NCBI GenBank assembly: GCA_018824085.1
Contig: JAHJHI010000024.1
Coordinates: 1-46,340 of the forward strand
Length of the DNA: 46,340 nucleotides
From: Gammaproteobacteria bacterium
Lineage (GTDB): Bacteria; Pseudomonadota; Gammaproteobacteria; Burkholderiales; Rhodocyclaceae
Direction of reading: 5' to 3'
The translations under genes and the position numbers were made by a program. Every line of letters begins with the position of its first letter. Position 1 is the first letter of the stretch. This document shows positions 10,103 through 18,981 of the stretch, in pieces. The notes under the pieces were generated by a model. The model ran no database searches. It worked only from the letters and a program-made list of their open reading frames with translations, and was not told the origin of the DNA.

Positions 10103-11683
10103 CTAACCCGCTTCTTCGCCCGCCCGTTCTGCCATATCCATGTGCCCCGCCACCGGCCGGCGACGCATGTTGCGAAAGCGGTGGCAACAGAAGGTTTTCA
10201 GACGTCGCCAGCCGATGAGGGTGCCGGTCGCCGCGATGGCCAGCGCGCCCAGACTGAGCGCGATCAGCACCGCGTCGCGCGCGGTGGCCTGGCGCAGCAT
10301 CGGCGGCAGGTCCCAGCTGTGCAGGAAATTGAACAGCCAGCGCCCGGTGCGCTGCGATCGATCCAGGCTCAGGGCCACGTCACCGGTATGCGGGTCGAGC
10401 CAGACCGAGGTGCGGCCGGCGTCGTCGAATTCCAGCTTCAGCACGGGCAGCCGGCGCTCTGCCCCGGCGTACATCGAGGCCTCGTTGCGTGCGTAGTAAT
10501 AGGCGTCGTAGGCGTACTGCGGCCGCGCCGCCCGGATGCCCGACGTCATGAGATGCGTGCCGGCGCCGACGAGCCGCTCGTCCGGCCAGCGCTCGCGCAC
10601 CGCGTATCCGTGCGCCTGTGCGAGCAGCAGGCGCGTCTCGCCGGTGGCGTCGCGGGCCAGCAGATAGGGCTCTCCCGCCATGACGCGCCATTCGATCTCG
10701 CTTGCCGGAAAATGCGCCTCGCGCAGTTGCGCCAGCGCATCGCGGGCGGTGATGTCCGGCCGCAGCGCACCGGGCAGGCCCTGCCGGTAGGCGCCCGCGT
10801 CCGGGCGCTCGCCGGCCGGATCGAACATCCCGAACGGATTCATGGACATCAGTCCGCTGAATATCCACGTGACCAGCACGCCGCCGAACGTGAGTCCCGC
10901 GATGTGGTGCCAGCGCATGCGCCATTCGCGGTACGGCGTCCGCGCGCCCGACCGGTAGCGCCCGGAGAACCGCCAGCGCCAGATGCCGGCCACCGCGCCG
11001 GTGAGGGCGGATACCGTACCGACCGCCGACAGCGCGATGACGAGCCAGCTCCACACCGGGTCGCGCGAACCGTCGCGGAACATGTAGAGCCAGTGCAGCC
11101 ACGCGCCGACGTAGTTCCAGCCGCGCTGGACGGCGCTTGCATCCATCACCACCTCGCCGGTGGCCGACGACACGTACAGCACGGTGCCATCGGCATCCTG
11201 CATCTGCACCCTGAACAGCGGACGGTGCGCGTCGAGCGCACCGGAATGCGTCCATCGATCGTCGACGACCAGCCCTTCCACCCGCGCGGCGGCGCCGGGC
11301 AGGAAGGCCCGCGCGCTGTCGGCGGCGGCCGCGGCATCCACCGCCGGCACGCGCCGGCCGGTCGTGGCATCGACCATCAGGAAGCCGCCTGCGCCTTCCG
11401 TCAGGCGATAGCGCGGCTGGCCGGCAACCGAGGTCAGCGTGATGGCGCGGACCTCGGACGGCGCCCGTGAATGCGACAGCGCCGCCTCGACCGCAACGCA
11501 GCAGGCCGCCGGCTGCAGCACCGGCAACGGCTGCAGCCGCTCGTGCGGCAGCAGCCTGGGGTAGCCGACGAACAGCATCACCGTACCGCTGACCAGCCAC
11601 AGCGCCATCAGCACGCAGGCGCCCACTCCGGTCCAGCGATGGATCAGGTACACAAGGCGCCTGGCGTGCGCGGCGGTCATCAT
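10103..11683 (-). CDS. PepSY-associated membrane protein (second copy)
   Basis: This 526-aa membrane protein opens with the family signature RRLVYLIHRWTGVGACVLMALWLVSGTVMLFV (about 9-40). It has a central helix pair around WLHWLYMFRD...WSWLVIALSAVGTVSALTGAVAGIW, a WHHIAGLTFGGVLVTWIFSGLMSMNPFG helix with conserved paired histidines, and a C-terminal helix near LSLGALAIAATGTLIGW. The layout matches PepSY_TM proteins linked to metal-chelate uptake. It starts 10 bases after the upstream TonB receptor stop, so it is cotranscribed with that receptor rather than with fecI. Only limited similarity to the other PepSY protein in this window is evident by eye. A reductase or metal-release role is inferred from the family. 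Confidence 0.87.
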   Translation of the reverse strand: MMTAAHARRLVYLIHRWTGVGACVLMALWLVSGTVMLFVGYPRLLPHERLQPLPVLQPAACCVAVEAALSHSRAPSEVRAITLTSVAGQPRYRLTEGAGGFLMVDATTGRRVPAVDAAAAADSARAFLPGAAARVEGLVVDDRWTHSGALDAHRPLFRVQMQDADGTVLYVSSATGEVVMDASAVQRGWNYVGAWLHWLYMFRDGSRDPVWSWLVIALSAVGTVSALTGAVAGIWRWRFSGRYRSGARTPYREWRMRWHHIAGLTFGGVLVTWIFSGLMSMNPFGMFDPAGERPDAGAYRQGLPGALRPDITARDALAQLREAHFPASEIEWRVMAGEPYLLARDATGETRLLLAQAHGYAVRERWPDERLVGAGTHLMTSGIRAARPQYAYDAYYYARNEASMYAGAERRLPVLKLEFDDAGRTSVWLDPHTGDVALSLDRSQRTGRWLFNFLHSWDLPPMLRQATARDAVLIALSLGALAIAATGTLIGWRRLKTFCCHRFRNMRRRPVAGHMDMAERAGEEAG

Positions 11684-11693
11684 GGCGCGCCGC

Positions 11694-13859
11694 TCAGAAG
11701 CGGTGATTCAGCGTGAGCTCGACCCGCCGCCCCTCGCCGGTGAACCACTGGCTGGTGGTGTAGTAGGCGGTGGTGAAGTAGTGCTTGTCGAACACGTTGA
11801 AGCCGCGCAGCGTCAGCGTGGTGGCGGCCGTCGTCTGCCATTGCAGCGCGAGGTCCGTCGTCGTGTAGGCGGGCAGCACGAGCGTGTTGGCGTTGTCCGC
11901 GTAGCGCTTGCCGACGTGGCGCAGGCCGCCGGACAGCGTCCAGTCCGGCATGAACTTCCAGCCCATCCAGACATTCGCCAGACGCTCCGGCACATCGGTC
12001 GGCACCTTGCCGTCGCGCGACACGGCGACGCCGCCGACCGAATCGGTGAAGTCGTCGTAGCGCGCCCGCAGCAGCGCCACGTTCGCGTCCAGCTGCACGG
12101 TGCGGGTGAGCGCCAGCGCCAGCGTGCCTTCCACACCCCTGGACGAGCGCTCGCCGACCTGGATGCGCAAGGCCGGATTGGCGGTGTCGCGCGTGAGCAG
12201 GTTGTTCTTCGTGATCGCGTAGGCGGCCAGCGTCCAGTCGCCCCTGCCGTCCCAGAAGGACTGCTTCATGCCCACCTCGACCTGCCTGCCGGTGGACACG
12301 TCGAACACGCTGTTGGCCGGCGACAGCATCAGCGCGCCGGCAACCGGATCGGCGGCCCGGGAGAATTGCGCATAGACCGAGGTGTCCGGCTGCAGCTTGT
12401 ACACCGTGCCGAGACGGTAACCGGTGTTCGAATAGCTCCGGTCGAAGGCCTGCGTGCCGGCCACCAGATCGGCGCGCGAAATGTCGGCATGGTCGGCGCG
12501 CACGCCGCCGATGACAGACCACTTGTCGCTCAGCTCCAGCCGGTCTTCCGCGAAGAAGGCGTATTGCGTCGCCTTGTTGCGGTAGCGCGGAATGAAGGGC
12601 ACGGCGCTGGCGTAGAGACCGGGCACCGGATCGAACGGATCGACCGAACCGGAACTGCCGGTGTAGGTGTTGTTCGTGTGGCGGAAGGTGCTTGCGTTGA
12701 CGTCGAAACCGACCGACAGCTGGTTGGCCAGGCCGAACAGCGAGCCGCTGAAGGTCGCGTCGGTCGTGTTGCCGACCTGCGACTGGTCGTGGGCGATCTC
12801 GGTGTTGCCGGAGCGGTCTATGAGGCCGGTGCCGGCGTTGTACGCATAGGTTTCCGCGTTGCGCCAGTAGCGGTCGCTTTCGATGTGATAGACCTTGCTG
12901 CGCACGACCACCCCGCTGTCCGGCGTCCATTGGGCAGACAACTCGGTCCAGCGGTCCTTGTACTCGATCGCGCTGTCGGCGACGTTGTAGTTGCGCTCGC
13001 GCAGCGCCGCCAGCTGGCGTCCATTCACCAGCGGCGTGCCGAAGTAGCGCATCGGGTTCTGCTTGCCCTGCGCATGGCTGAGCTTCACGCTGAATTCCGG
13101 CGACACGTCGAGCTGGATGGCGCCCGAGAACATGCGGTTGCGGGTGTCACCGCGATCCACCCAGCCGTCAGAACGCTCGCCGCTGATGTCGAACCGGTAG
13201 GACAGCATGTCGTTGATGGCGCCACCGCTGCCGAACGCGACCGCGCGCCGGCCTTCGGTCCCGACCTTGACCTGGATTTCATTGCTGACCGGCCCGCGCG
13301 CCGGCTTCTTCGGCACGACGTTGACGACACCGCCGATCGCGCCGTCACCGTGGATGACGGAGGCCGGCCCGCGCAGCACTTCGATGCGCTCGATGGCCCA
13401 GGTGTCGAACGGGAAGCTCACGCCGACGCCGCCGTACTGGCGCGTGCCGTCATACAGGCGCATGACCGACGTGGTGTCGATGAAACCGCGCGCCGACAGC
13501 GAACTGCCGCTGTTGCCCGGATGCGCGAGGCTGCTGATGCCGGGCGCGCGCGTGATGGCGTCGACGACGGATGCGTCGCCGCGCGCCTCCAGCTGCTCGC
13601 GGCTGATGACATCGACGCTGGCGGGCGTCTGCATCGGCGTCAGATCCAGGCGGGACGCCGTGGAGGCCGGCCGATCGAGCCGGGACGCCTGTTCGCCGGT
13701 CACGGTGACTGCCGGCAGCGTCGCCGCCGCCTCGTCGGCAAAGGCGGGCGCGCCGGCCAGCGCCAGCGGCGTGATCCACGGCAGGCAGGCGACGGCGCGG
13801 GCAAGGCGCGAAACGGGTGATGGAGCGCAGCGCGAATGGAGCGAAGTATCTGTTCTCAT
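11694..13859 (-). CDS. TonB-dependent metallophore receptor (no STN domain)
   Basis: The 721-aa protein has a signal peptide (cleaved near AFADEAA), a TonB-box-like LPAVTVTG stretch and a plug domain (TPASVDVISREQLEARG, SLSARGFIDTTSVMRLYDG, IERIEVLRGPASVIHGDGAIGGVVNVVPKKP). A long barrel follows, ending with aromatic LTLNHRF. Unlike the other receptor here it lacks an STN domain, so it probably does not signal through FecR. Its closest general match is the siderophore-receptor family. However, the genes just upstream encode a PCu(A)C copper chaperone and a DUF2946 protein, a neighbourhood known from TonB-dependent copper receptors. The metal could therefore be copper or iron. Confidence 0.9.
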   Translation of the reverse strand: MRTDTSLHSRCAPSPVSRLARAVACLPWITPLALAGAPAFADEAAATLPAVTVTGEQASRLDRPASTASRLDLTPMQTPASVDVISREQLEARGDASVVDAITRAPGISSLAHPGNSGSSLSARGFIDTTSVMRLYDGTRQYGGVGVSFPFDTWAIERIEVLRGPASVIHGDGAIGGVVNVVPKKPARGPVSNEIQVKVGTEGRRAVAFGSGGAINDMLSYRFDISGERSDGWVDRGDTRNRMFSGAIQLDVSPEFSVKLSHAQGKQNPMRYFGTPLVNGRQLAALRERNYNVADSAIEYKDRWTELSAQWTPDSGVVVRSKVYHIESDRYWRNAETYAYNAGTGLIDRSGNTEIAHDQSQVGNTTDATFSGSLFGLANQLSVGFDVNASTFRHTNNTYTGSSGSVDPFDPVPGLYASAVPFIPRYRNKATQYAFFAEDRLELSDKWSVIGGVRADHADISRADLVAGTQAFDRSYSNTGYRLGTVYKLQPDTSVYAQFSRAADPVAGALMLSPANSVFDVSTGRQVEVGMKQSFWDGRGDWTLAAYAITKNNLLTRDTANPALRIQVGERSSRGVEGTLALALTRTVQLDANVALLRARYDDFTDSVGGVAVSRDGKVPTDVPERLANVWMGWKFMPDWTLSGGLRHVGKRYADNANTLVLPAYTTTDLALQWQTTAATTLTLRGFNVFDKHYFTTAYYTTSQWFTGEGRRVELTLNHRF

Positions 13860-13917
13860 GGATCGTGGTGAATGCTTGTTGTGTGCGGGGATGTCGGTCG
13901 CAGTGCCGCGACGGTGC

Positions 13918-14388
13918 TCAGTGATGGTGTTCGCCGTGGGCGGGCGCGCCGGCGGCGGCGTTGAGCGCGCGCACCTCGGCCTTCACCTCGCGGACATCCA
14001 TCCGGCCCTTGCTGTCCCTAAACACGAGCTTCAGCGCGACCGTGTCGCCCTCGTTCACCGGCTGCTTCAGATCGAGCAGCATCACGTGGAAGCCACCCGG
14101 CTTGAGTTCGACGGTTTCGCCCGCCGGCACCGCGACGGCGTCGACCTTGCGCATCCGCATGACGCCACCCTTCATCGTCATTTCATGCACCTCGACCAGC
14201 GGCGTGGCGGGCGAACTCGCGGCGACCAGCGTCGTGTCTTCGGTCGTGCTGATCCGCATGAACGCGCCGGTGGCCGTCTGCTGCGCGACGGTTGCGCGCA
14301 CCCAGGCGTCCGTGACGGTGATGTCTGCGTGGGCGACACCGGCAAACAGTGACGCGGCGATGGCAATGGACTGGACGATGGACTTCAC
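13918..14388 (-). CDS. PCu(A)C-type periplasmic copper chaperone
   Basis: A GTG start at 14388 preceded by GAGGAGA gives 156 aa with a clear signal peptide (KSIVQSIAIAASLFAGVAHA). The mature domain begins ITVTDAWVRATV and has the copper ligands of the family. These are an HEM motif, a following MRMRKVD with a Met pair, and GGFHVMLLDLKQP with HxM near the end of the cupredoxin-like fold. A C-terminal HGEHHH tail may bind metal as well. Family members carry Cu(I) to the CuA site of cytochrome oxidase. The longer in-frame reading from an ATG at 14517 lacks family similarity in its extra 43 residues. It lies 58 bases upstream of the TonB receptor gene and in the same direction. Confidence 0.88.
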   Translation of the reverse strand: MKSIVQSIAIAASLFAGVAHADITVTDAWVRATVAQQTATGAFMRISTTEDTTLVAASSPATPLVEVHEMTMKGGVMRMRKVDAVAVPAGETVELKPGGFHVMLLDLKQPVNEGDTVALKLVFRDSKGRMDVREVKAEVRALNAAAGAPAHGEHHH

Positions 14389-14620
14389 GTGAATCTCCTC
14401 TTCTTCGATGTTCGGGGCATGGCGCGGCGGGCATGGACGTGCGACGTCCGCCAGGCCGCAGCCGGGGCGTTGCCATTGCGCACGGATGCGCGGCGCACGC
14501 GCAGCACCATGCCGCACGGCGGCAATCAGTATTCGTTGCGGGAAAACAGGGCGGCCGCGCGCCGGAATCCGCGGCCGTCAGAGGCGCGGAGGGGCTGCGA
14601 CCGGGCCCGGACGGGCCGGT

Positions 14621-14983
14621 TCAGACGAGGAAGGGAGGCCCCCTGGGGGGCAGCGGCGCACCGACGGGCGCGACAACGACGTGTGTCGACGCGGCCTGCG
14701 CCAACGTGTGCGTCAGCGGCTGAGGCGTCGCGGGCAGGGAGGGAACTGCGGGCAGCGGCACGGTGGCCGCGAAACACAGCGAACAATCCAGCGTGTGCCG
14801 GCTGACGTTGACCGGCTGCCCGTCGTCGCCGATGGCGATGAACCTGACGCCGCCGTCCGCCGAGCATACCGGCCCCATCGCCTGCGGATGGACGATGGGC
14901 GATGCGCCCGCGACGCCCAGCGTCAATACGAACCAGGCCAGGACAAGGCGGGCGAATATCGATGAGGTGCGCAGGACGTGCAT
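14621..14983 (-). CDS. DUF2946-type small secreted or anchored protein
   Basis: This 120-aa protein has an N-terminal hydrophobic segment (SIFARLVLAWFVLTLGVAGA) and a mid-region HTLDCSLCF with a CxxC pair, which is characteristic of DUF2946. It ends in a proline-rich tail (PLPPRGPPF). DUF2946 genes are often found beside PCu(A)C chaperones and TonB copper receptors, as here. The function is unknown; a copper-linked periplasmic role is likely from context. No good ribosome-binding site is visible, so the start is not certain. Confidence 0.7.
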   Translation of the reverse strand: MHVLRTSSIFARLVLAWFVLTLGVAGASPIVHPQAMGPVCSADGGVRFIAIGDDGQPVNVSRHTLDCSLCFAATVPLPAVPSLPATPQPLTHTLAQAASTHVVVAPVGAPLPPRGPPFLV

Positions 14984-15153
14984 GGCGCGGGATTATCACT
15001 GAAACTTCGCGCAGCCGGAGAAAAAAGTCGGCCGGCGCTGCGGCCCGCGCGGGTCGTGAAGCCATCCGCCCCGCCCGTCGCAACGACGTGAACGCCGGCG
15101 GCAATGCCCGCCTTGTTCGCCCGGTGCCCACGCTAGGCGGTGCCAGCCGCCGC

Positions 15154-15753
15154 ATGCTAGCATCGGCCGCCGCCGCGCCCGGCGGATGCAAAACCGGACG
15201 AGACGAATTGATTCAGACACCCGCGACAGGGCTCCCCGCGAGCCCGCTGCGCCCCTGGTACAGGACCGCCCCCAGGCCGCGGGGCCTGCGCATTTCCTTC
15301 GATCTGGACGACACCCTCACCGGTCTGGGCCCGCACATACCCATCGAATCCGGCGCGTTTCCGCGCTTTCTGCAGCGTCACCTCGGTGAAAGCCTGCGCC
15401 ACGGCACCCGCCGGCTGATGCGGGAATTGCGCCGGCAGGGCCACAGCGTGTGGATCTATACCAGTTCGGGACGCTCGCCCGAGCGCATCCGCCGCTGGCT
15501 GCTGCTGCACGGCATCCGCGTCGACGGCATCGTCAATGACGAGCGCCACCATCGCACCGCGCGGGTACACGGCGCCCGCCGCTGGCCGTCGAAGTTTCCG
15601 CCGGCCTTCGGCATCGACCTTCACGTGGATGACTCCGAAGGCGTCGCCATGGAAGGCGCCACCCATGGTTTCCGGGTGGTGCTGGTGACGCCGGACGACC
15701 CGCACTGGGACCGCAAGGTGCTGCACGCCGCCAGCGCCTGCGCCTGCCGGTGA
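15154..15753 (+). CDS. HAD-like hydrolase
   Basis: The protein has HAD motif I as SFDLDDTLTGLG (DxDxT, residues 50-54 from the ATG at 15154), a motif II-like IYTSSGRSPERIRRWL and a C-terminal LHVDDSEGVAMEG that fits motif IV. A single-domain phosphatase-type fold of about 180 residues is indicated, with unknown substrate. The start is uncertain: the ATG at 15154 gives 199 aa, whereas a TTG at 15208 would give 181 aa and start nearer the conserved domain. The reading frame remains open upstream without resembling protein. The gene is convergent with ppk2, whose stop lies 27 bases away. Confidence 0.7.
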   Translation: MLASAAAAPGGCKTGRDELIQTPATGLPASPLRPWYRTAPRPRGLRISFDLDDTLTGLGPHIPIESGAFPRFLQRHLGESLRHGTRRLMRELRRQGHSVWIYTSSGRSPERIRRWLLLHGIRVDGIVNDERHHRTARVHGARRWPSKFPPAFGIDLHVDDSEGVAMEGATHGFRVVLVTPDDPHWDRKVLHAASACACR

Positions 15754-15780
15754 CGGCGGTCCGGCCGCCACCCGGCTGCC

Positions 15781-16722
15781 TCAGACGAAGGTTTCCGGAA
15801 CGAACATTTCGGGCGGCACCGGGTTGCGCGTGTATTCCGGGTGGCGCACCCGCTCCGGCAGGACCACGCGCGGATGCTCGATTTCCGTGTAGGGCACCAG
15901 ACTGAGCAGGTGGCTGATGCAGTTCAGGCGAGCGGCCTTCTTGTCGACCGCCTGGATGATCCACCAGGGCACCTCGGGGATGTGGGTGCGCTCCAGCATG
16001 ACTTCCTTGGCTTCGGTGTATTTCTCCCAGCGCACGCGGGACTCCAGGTCCATCGGGCTGAGCTTCCATTGCTTGAGCGGGTCGTGGATGCGTCCGAGAA
16101 AGCGCAGGTGCTGCTCGTCGTCGGTGATCGAAAACCAGTACTTCACGACCTGGATGCCCGAGCGCACCAGCATGCGTTCGAATTCGGGCACCGAGCGGAA
16201 GAACTCTTCGTACTCCTCGTCGCTGCAGAAACCCATCACCCGCTCCACCCCGGCCCGGTTGTACCAGCTGCGGTCGAACAGGACGATTTCACCCGCCGCG
16301 GGCAGGTGTGTCACGTAGCGCTGGAAGTACCACTGCGTGCGCTCCCGGTCATTCGGCGCGGGCAGGGCCACGGTGCGTACCACCCGCGGATTGAGGCGCT
16401 GGGTGATGCGCTTGATGACGCCGCCCTTGCCGGCGGCGTCGCGCCCTTCGAAGAGGATCACCATGCGGTGGCGCGTCGCGGCCACCCAGTCCTGCAGCTT
16501 GACCAGTTCACATTGCAGGCGCAGCAATTCGCGGAAGTAGCGTTGCCGGCGCTCACGGTCGTCCGCACCGGTCGCCATTCCGCCGTCGGCCGCGAGATCG
16601 TCGAAGCGGCGATCATCCAGTTCCAGCTCCAGTTCTTCGTCGTAGCTGTCGAGCAAGTCCTGCTCCAGGCGCCGCTCCTGTTCGATTCGTCGCTGCAGAT
16701 CCACGTTGTCGCCGTTGTCCAT
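15781..16722 (-). CDS. ppk2: Polyphosphate kinase 2 (PPK2 family)
   Basis: This 313-aa protein is a single-domain, class I-like PPK2. Walker A is FEGRDAAGKGG (91-101) and Walker B is VLFDRSWYNRAGVE (147-159), followed by the lid-region pattern WKLSPMDLESRVRWEKYTEAKE. These enzymes move phosphate between polyphosphate and nucleoside diphosphates, usually favouring nucleotide formation. The first 60 residues are acidic and helical and vary in the family. The gene diverges from pstS across a Pho-box-like site, which links polyphosphate use to phosphate supply. The preferred NDP substrate cannot be told from sequence. Confidence 0.93.
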   Translation of the reverse strand: MDNGDNVDLQRRIEQERRLEQDLLDSYDEELELELDDRRFDDLAADGGMATGADDRERRQRYFRELLRLQCELVKLQDWVAATRHRMVILFEGRDAAGKGGVIKRITQRLNPRVVRTVALPAPNDRERTQWYFQRYVTHLPAAGEIVLFDRSWYNRAGVERVMGFCSDEEYEEFFRSVPEFERMLVRSGIQVVKYWFSITDDEQHLRFLGRIHDPLKQWKLSPMDLESRVRWEKYTEAKEVMLERTHIPEVPWWIIQAVDKKAARLNCISHLLSLVPYTEIEHPRVVLPERVRHPEYTRNPVPPEMFVPETFV

Positions 16723-16801
16723 GATCGATTCCTTGTGTCAAAGGCGTTGCACGCCGCCGCCGCCAGCTTGCGTCGCGCGTGTTGCGGAAATGTTTCGTGA
16801 C

Positions 16802-16819
16802 TTGTCATCGAATCGTCAC
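16802..16819 (+). promoter_or_regulatory. Pho-box-like PhoB site upstream of pstS
   Basis: TTGTCATCGAATCGTCAC has two 7-base half-sites (TTGTCAT and TCGTCAC) separated by 4 bases, matching the CTGTCAT-N4-CTGTCAT layout of PhoB sites. It lies 56 bases before the pstS ATG and 80 bases from the divergent ppk2 start, so it could control either or both. Identified by eye; phosphate-starvation induction is inferred. Confidence 0.6.
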
Positions 16820-16874
16820 ACGCAGAGCCTAGATTGCGAACTCTTCTCAGCGTCGATACCAAGGACCTTGCACG

Positions 16875-17900
16875 ATGAAAAAATGGATGCTCACCGCCGC
16901 CCTCACCGCCACCCTCGCCGTTGCCGGCACGGGCGGTGCCGTTGCCCAGGACCAGATCCGGCTCACGGGTTCGGGTGCCAGCTTTCCGGCCCCGCTCTAT
17001 CTGACCTGGTTCAAGGCCATGGGCAAGACCAATCCGGACATCCGGGTTGACTACCAGTCAAAGGGCAGTGGCGCCGGCGTTCGGGATTTCCTGAACAAGA
17101 CGGTGGATTTCGCCGCGAGCGACTCCGCCATGTCGGAAGAAGACATGGCCAAGGTGACCGAAGGCGTGCAACTGCTGCCCATGACCGCCGGTGAAATCGT
17201 GCTTGCCTACAACCTTCCGGGCAACCCGAAGGACCTGAAGCTGCCGCGCGACGTGTACCCGGAAATCTTCCTGGGCAAGGTCACCAACTGGAACGATCCG
17301 AAGATCGCCGCCGCCAACCCGGGCGTGAAGCTGCCGGATCTGCCGATCACGGTGGTGGTCCGCGCCGATTCGAGCGGCACGACATCCGTGTTCACCAACC
17401 ACCTGTCGGCGATCGACGAAGAATTCAAGAAGGCACTCGGTGCCGGCAACACGGTTAACTGGCCGAGCGACGGCAAGTTCATCAAGTCGCCCAAGAATGA
17501 TGGCGTGACCGCCACGATTCGCCAGACGCCGGGCGCCATCGGCTACATCGAGTACTCCTTCGCCAAGCTCGCCAAGGTGGACTTCGCGCTGCTGCAGAAC
17601 AAGGCGGGCAGCTTCGCCGCCGCCGGCACCAGCGGTGACGCACTGGCCGCCGTCAAGCTGCCGGAAAACATGATTGCCTGGGTGTCCGATCCCGACGGTG
17701 CGAAGTCGTACCCGATCACCACCTACACCTGGATGATCTTCCGCAAGAACAACGGTGATCCGGCCAAGGCCAAGGCACTGCGCGACATGGTCGAATACGG
17801 CCTGACCGAAGGCCAGAAGGCCGCCGGCGCCATGGGCTACCTCCCGCTGCCCGAAGTCGTCGTCAATCGGGTTCGCAAGGCTGCCGAGAACATCAAGTAA
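16875..17900 (+). CDS. pstS: Phosphate ABC transporter, periplasmic phosphate-binding protein
   Basis: At 341 aa this matches PstS. It has a signal peptide (MKKWMLTAALTATLAVAGTGGAVAQ) and the N-terminal phosphate-binding loop LTGSGASFPAPLYLTWF. The later motifs SKGSGAGVRDFLNKTVDFAASD and VVVRADSSGTTSVFTNHLS hold the serine, arginine and aspartate residues that bind inorganic phosphate. A good ribosome-binding site (AAGGA) precedes the ATG. It captures phosphate in the periplasm for PstCAB, encoded just downstream. A strong hairpin after the stop probably lets pstS be made in excess over the membrane subunits. Confidence 0.96.
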   Translation: MKKWMLTAALTATLAVAGTGGAVAQDQIRLTGSGASFPAPLYLTWFKAMGKTNPDIRVDYQSKGSGAGVRDFLNKTVDFAASDSAMSEEDMAKVTEGVQLLPMTAGEIVLAYNLPGNPKDLKLPRDVYPEIFLGKVTNWNDPKIAAANPGVKLPDLPITVVVRADSSGTTSVFTNHLSAIDEEFKKALGAGNTVNWPSDGKFIKSPKNDGVTATIRQTPGAIGYIEYSFAKLAKVDFALLQNKAGSFAAAGTSGDALAAVKLPENMIAWVSDPDGAKSYPITTYTWMIFRKNNGDPAKAKALRDMVEYGLTEGQKAAGAMGYLPLPEVVVNRVRKAAENIK

Positions 17901-17915
17901 TTCCCGCCTCGGACG

Positions 17916-17951
17916 TGGGGGTGGCGGAACGCTCCGCCACCCCCATTTTTT
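17916..17951 (+). terminator. Strong hairpin with T-run between pstS and pstC
   Basis: TGGGGGTGGCGGA (17916-17928) pairs perfectly with TCCGCCACCCCCA (17933-17945) around an ACGC loop, and six T residues follow. This is a textbook intrinsic terminator. Because pstC follows in the same direction within 62 bases with no obvious promoter, it is probably leaky and sets the ratio of PstS to PstCAB, or protects the pstS message. Confidence 0.88.
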
Positions 17952-18012
17952 GACGATGCCGAGCGTCGGTCTTCCTCCGGCCGCATGACGCGCTGACCCG
18001 ACAGAGAGCACC

Positions 18013-18981
18013 ATGAACCAACCCTTTATTCCGCCGCCGGGGAACCACTCCGTCTGCCAACCGCCGACCTCGACCGAGTTCGTGCTGGATCGCTGCTTTC
18101 GCGCACTGGCCCGTTTCGGCGTCTTCGTCATCCTCGCACTGGTGTTCGCGCTGATTTTCGTCATCGGCGAAAAGGCCATCCCCGGCATGCAGAAGTATGG
18201 TCTGGACGTCATCACCGGCTCCGTGTGGGACCCCAACCAGCACCTGTACGGCATCCTGCCCGCGATCTGGGGCACGCTCTACAGTTCTTTGATGGCCCTG
18301 CTGATCGGCGGCTTCTTCGGCATCATGATGGCCATCTTCCTGACCCAGGACTTCCTGCCCGCGCGCCTGGCCGCAGTGTTCCGCACCATCGTCGAGCTGC
18401 TCGCCGCCATTCCCAGCGTGGTCTATGGCCTGTGGGGCATCTTCTTCGTGATCCCGGCGATCCGCCCGCTCGCCGACTGGCTGCACCAGAGCTTCGACTG
18501 GGTGCCGTTCTTCAGCACCAGCCTCAGCGGCCCGGGCCTGCTGCCGGCCGCACTGGTGCTCGCCATCATGATCCTGCCCACCATCGCGGCGGTGTCCCAG
18601 GACGCGCTGCGCGCCGTGCCCCTGAAAACCAAGCAGGCGGCCTACGGCCTGGGGACAACCCACTGGGAAGCCATTCTCAAGGTCATGGTGCCGACAGCCT
18701 CCACCGGCATTTTCGGCGCGCTGGTGCTGGGTCTGGGCCGCGCGCTCGGTGAAACGATGGCGCTGGCGATGCTGGTGGGCAACTCGAACCAGATCTCGCT
18801 GTCGCTGTTTTCGCCCGCCAATACGCTGGCCGCCGTGCTGGCGCTCAACTTTCCCGAAGCCGGGCCGACCGAGGTCGAGGTGCTGATGTACGCGGCACTC
18901 GTGCTCATGGCCATCACGCTGACGGTGAACATCATCGGCTCGATGATCATGCTCATGTCCAACCGGGGTGCCAAATCATGA
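18013..18981 (+). CDS. pstC: Phosphate ABC transporter permease PstC
   Basis: The 322-aa product has six likely membrane helices, starting with FRALARFGVFVILALVFALIFVIGE. The binding-protein-dependent permease motif AYGLGTTHWEAILKVMVPTAS (about 213-233) contacts PstB. The conserved FxVELLAAIPSVVYGLWG-type segment (residues 124-141, TIVELLAAIPSVVYGLWG) is typical of PstC. It forms the inner-membrane channel with PstA. It overlaps pstA by 4 bases (ATGA). Confidence 0.95.
   Translation: MNQPFIPPPGNHSVCQPPTSTEFVLDRCFRALARFGVFVILALVFALIFVIGEKAIPGMQKYGLDVITGSVWDPNQHLYGILPAIWGTLYSSLMALLIGGFFGIMMAIFLTQDFLPARLAAVFRTIVELLAAIPSVVYGLWGIFFVIPAIRPLADWLHQSFDWVPFFSTSLSGPGLLPAALVLAIMILPTIAAVSQDALRAVPLKTKQAAYGLGTTHWEAILKVMVPTASTGIFGALVLGLGRALGETMALAMLVGNSNQISLSLFSPANTLAAVLALNFPEAGPTEVEVLMYAALVLMAITLTVNIIGSMIMLMSNRGAKS

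Noticed and set aside
11682-13820. 712-aa plus-strand frame opposite the second TonB receptor
   Set aside because: Composition is typical of an antisense reading of GC-rich coding DNA, and the receptor on the minus strand is complete.
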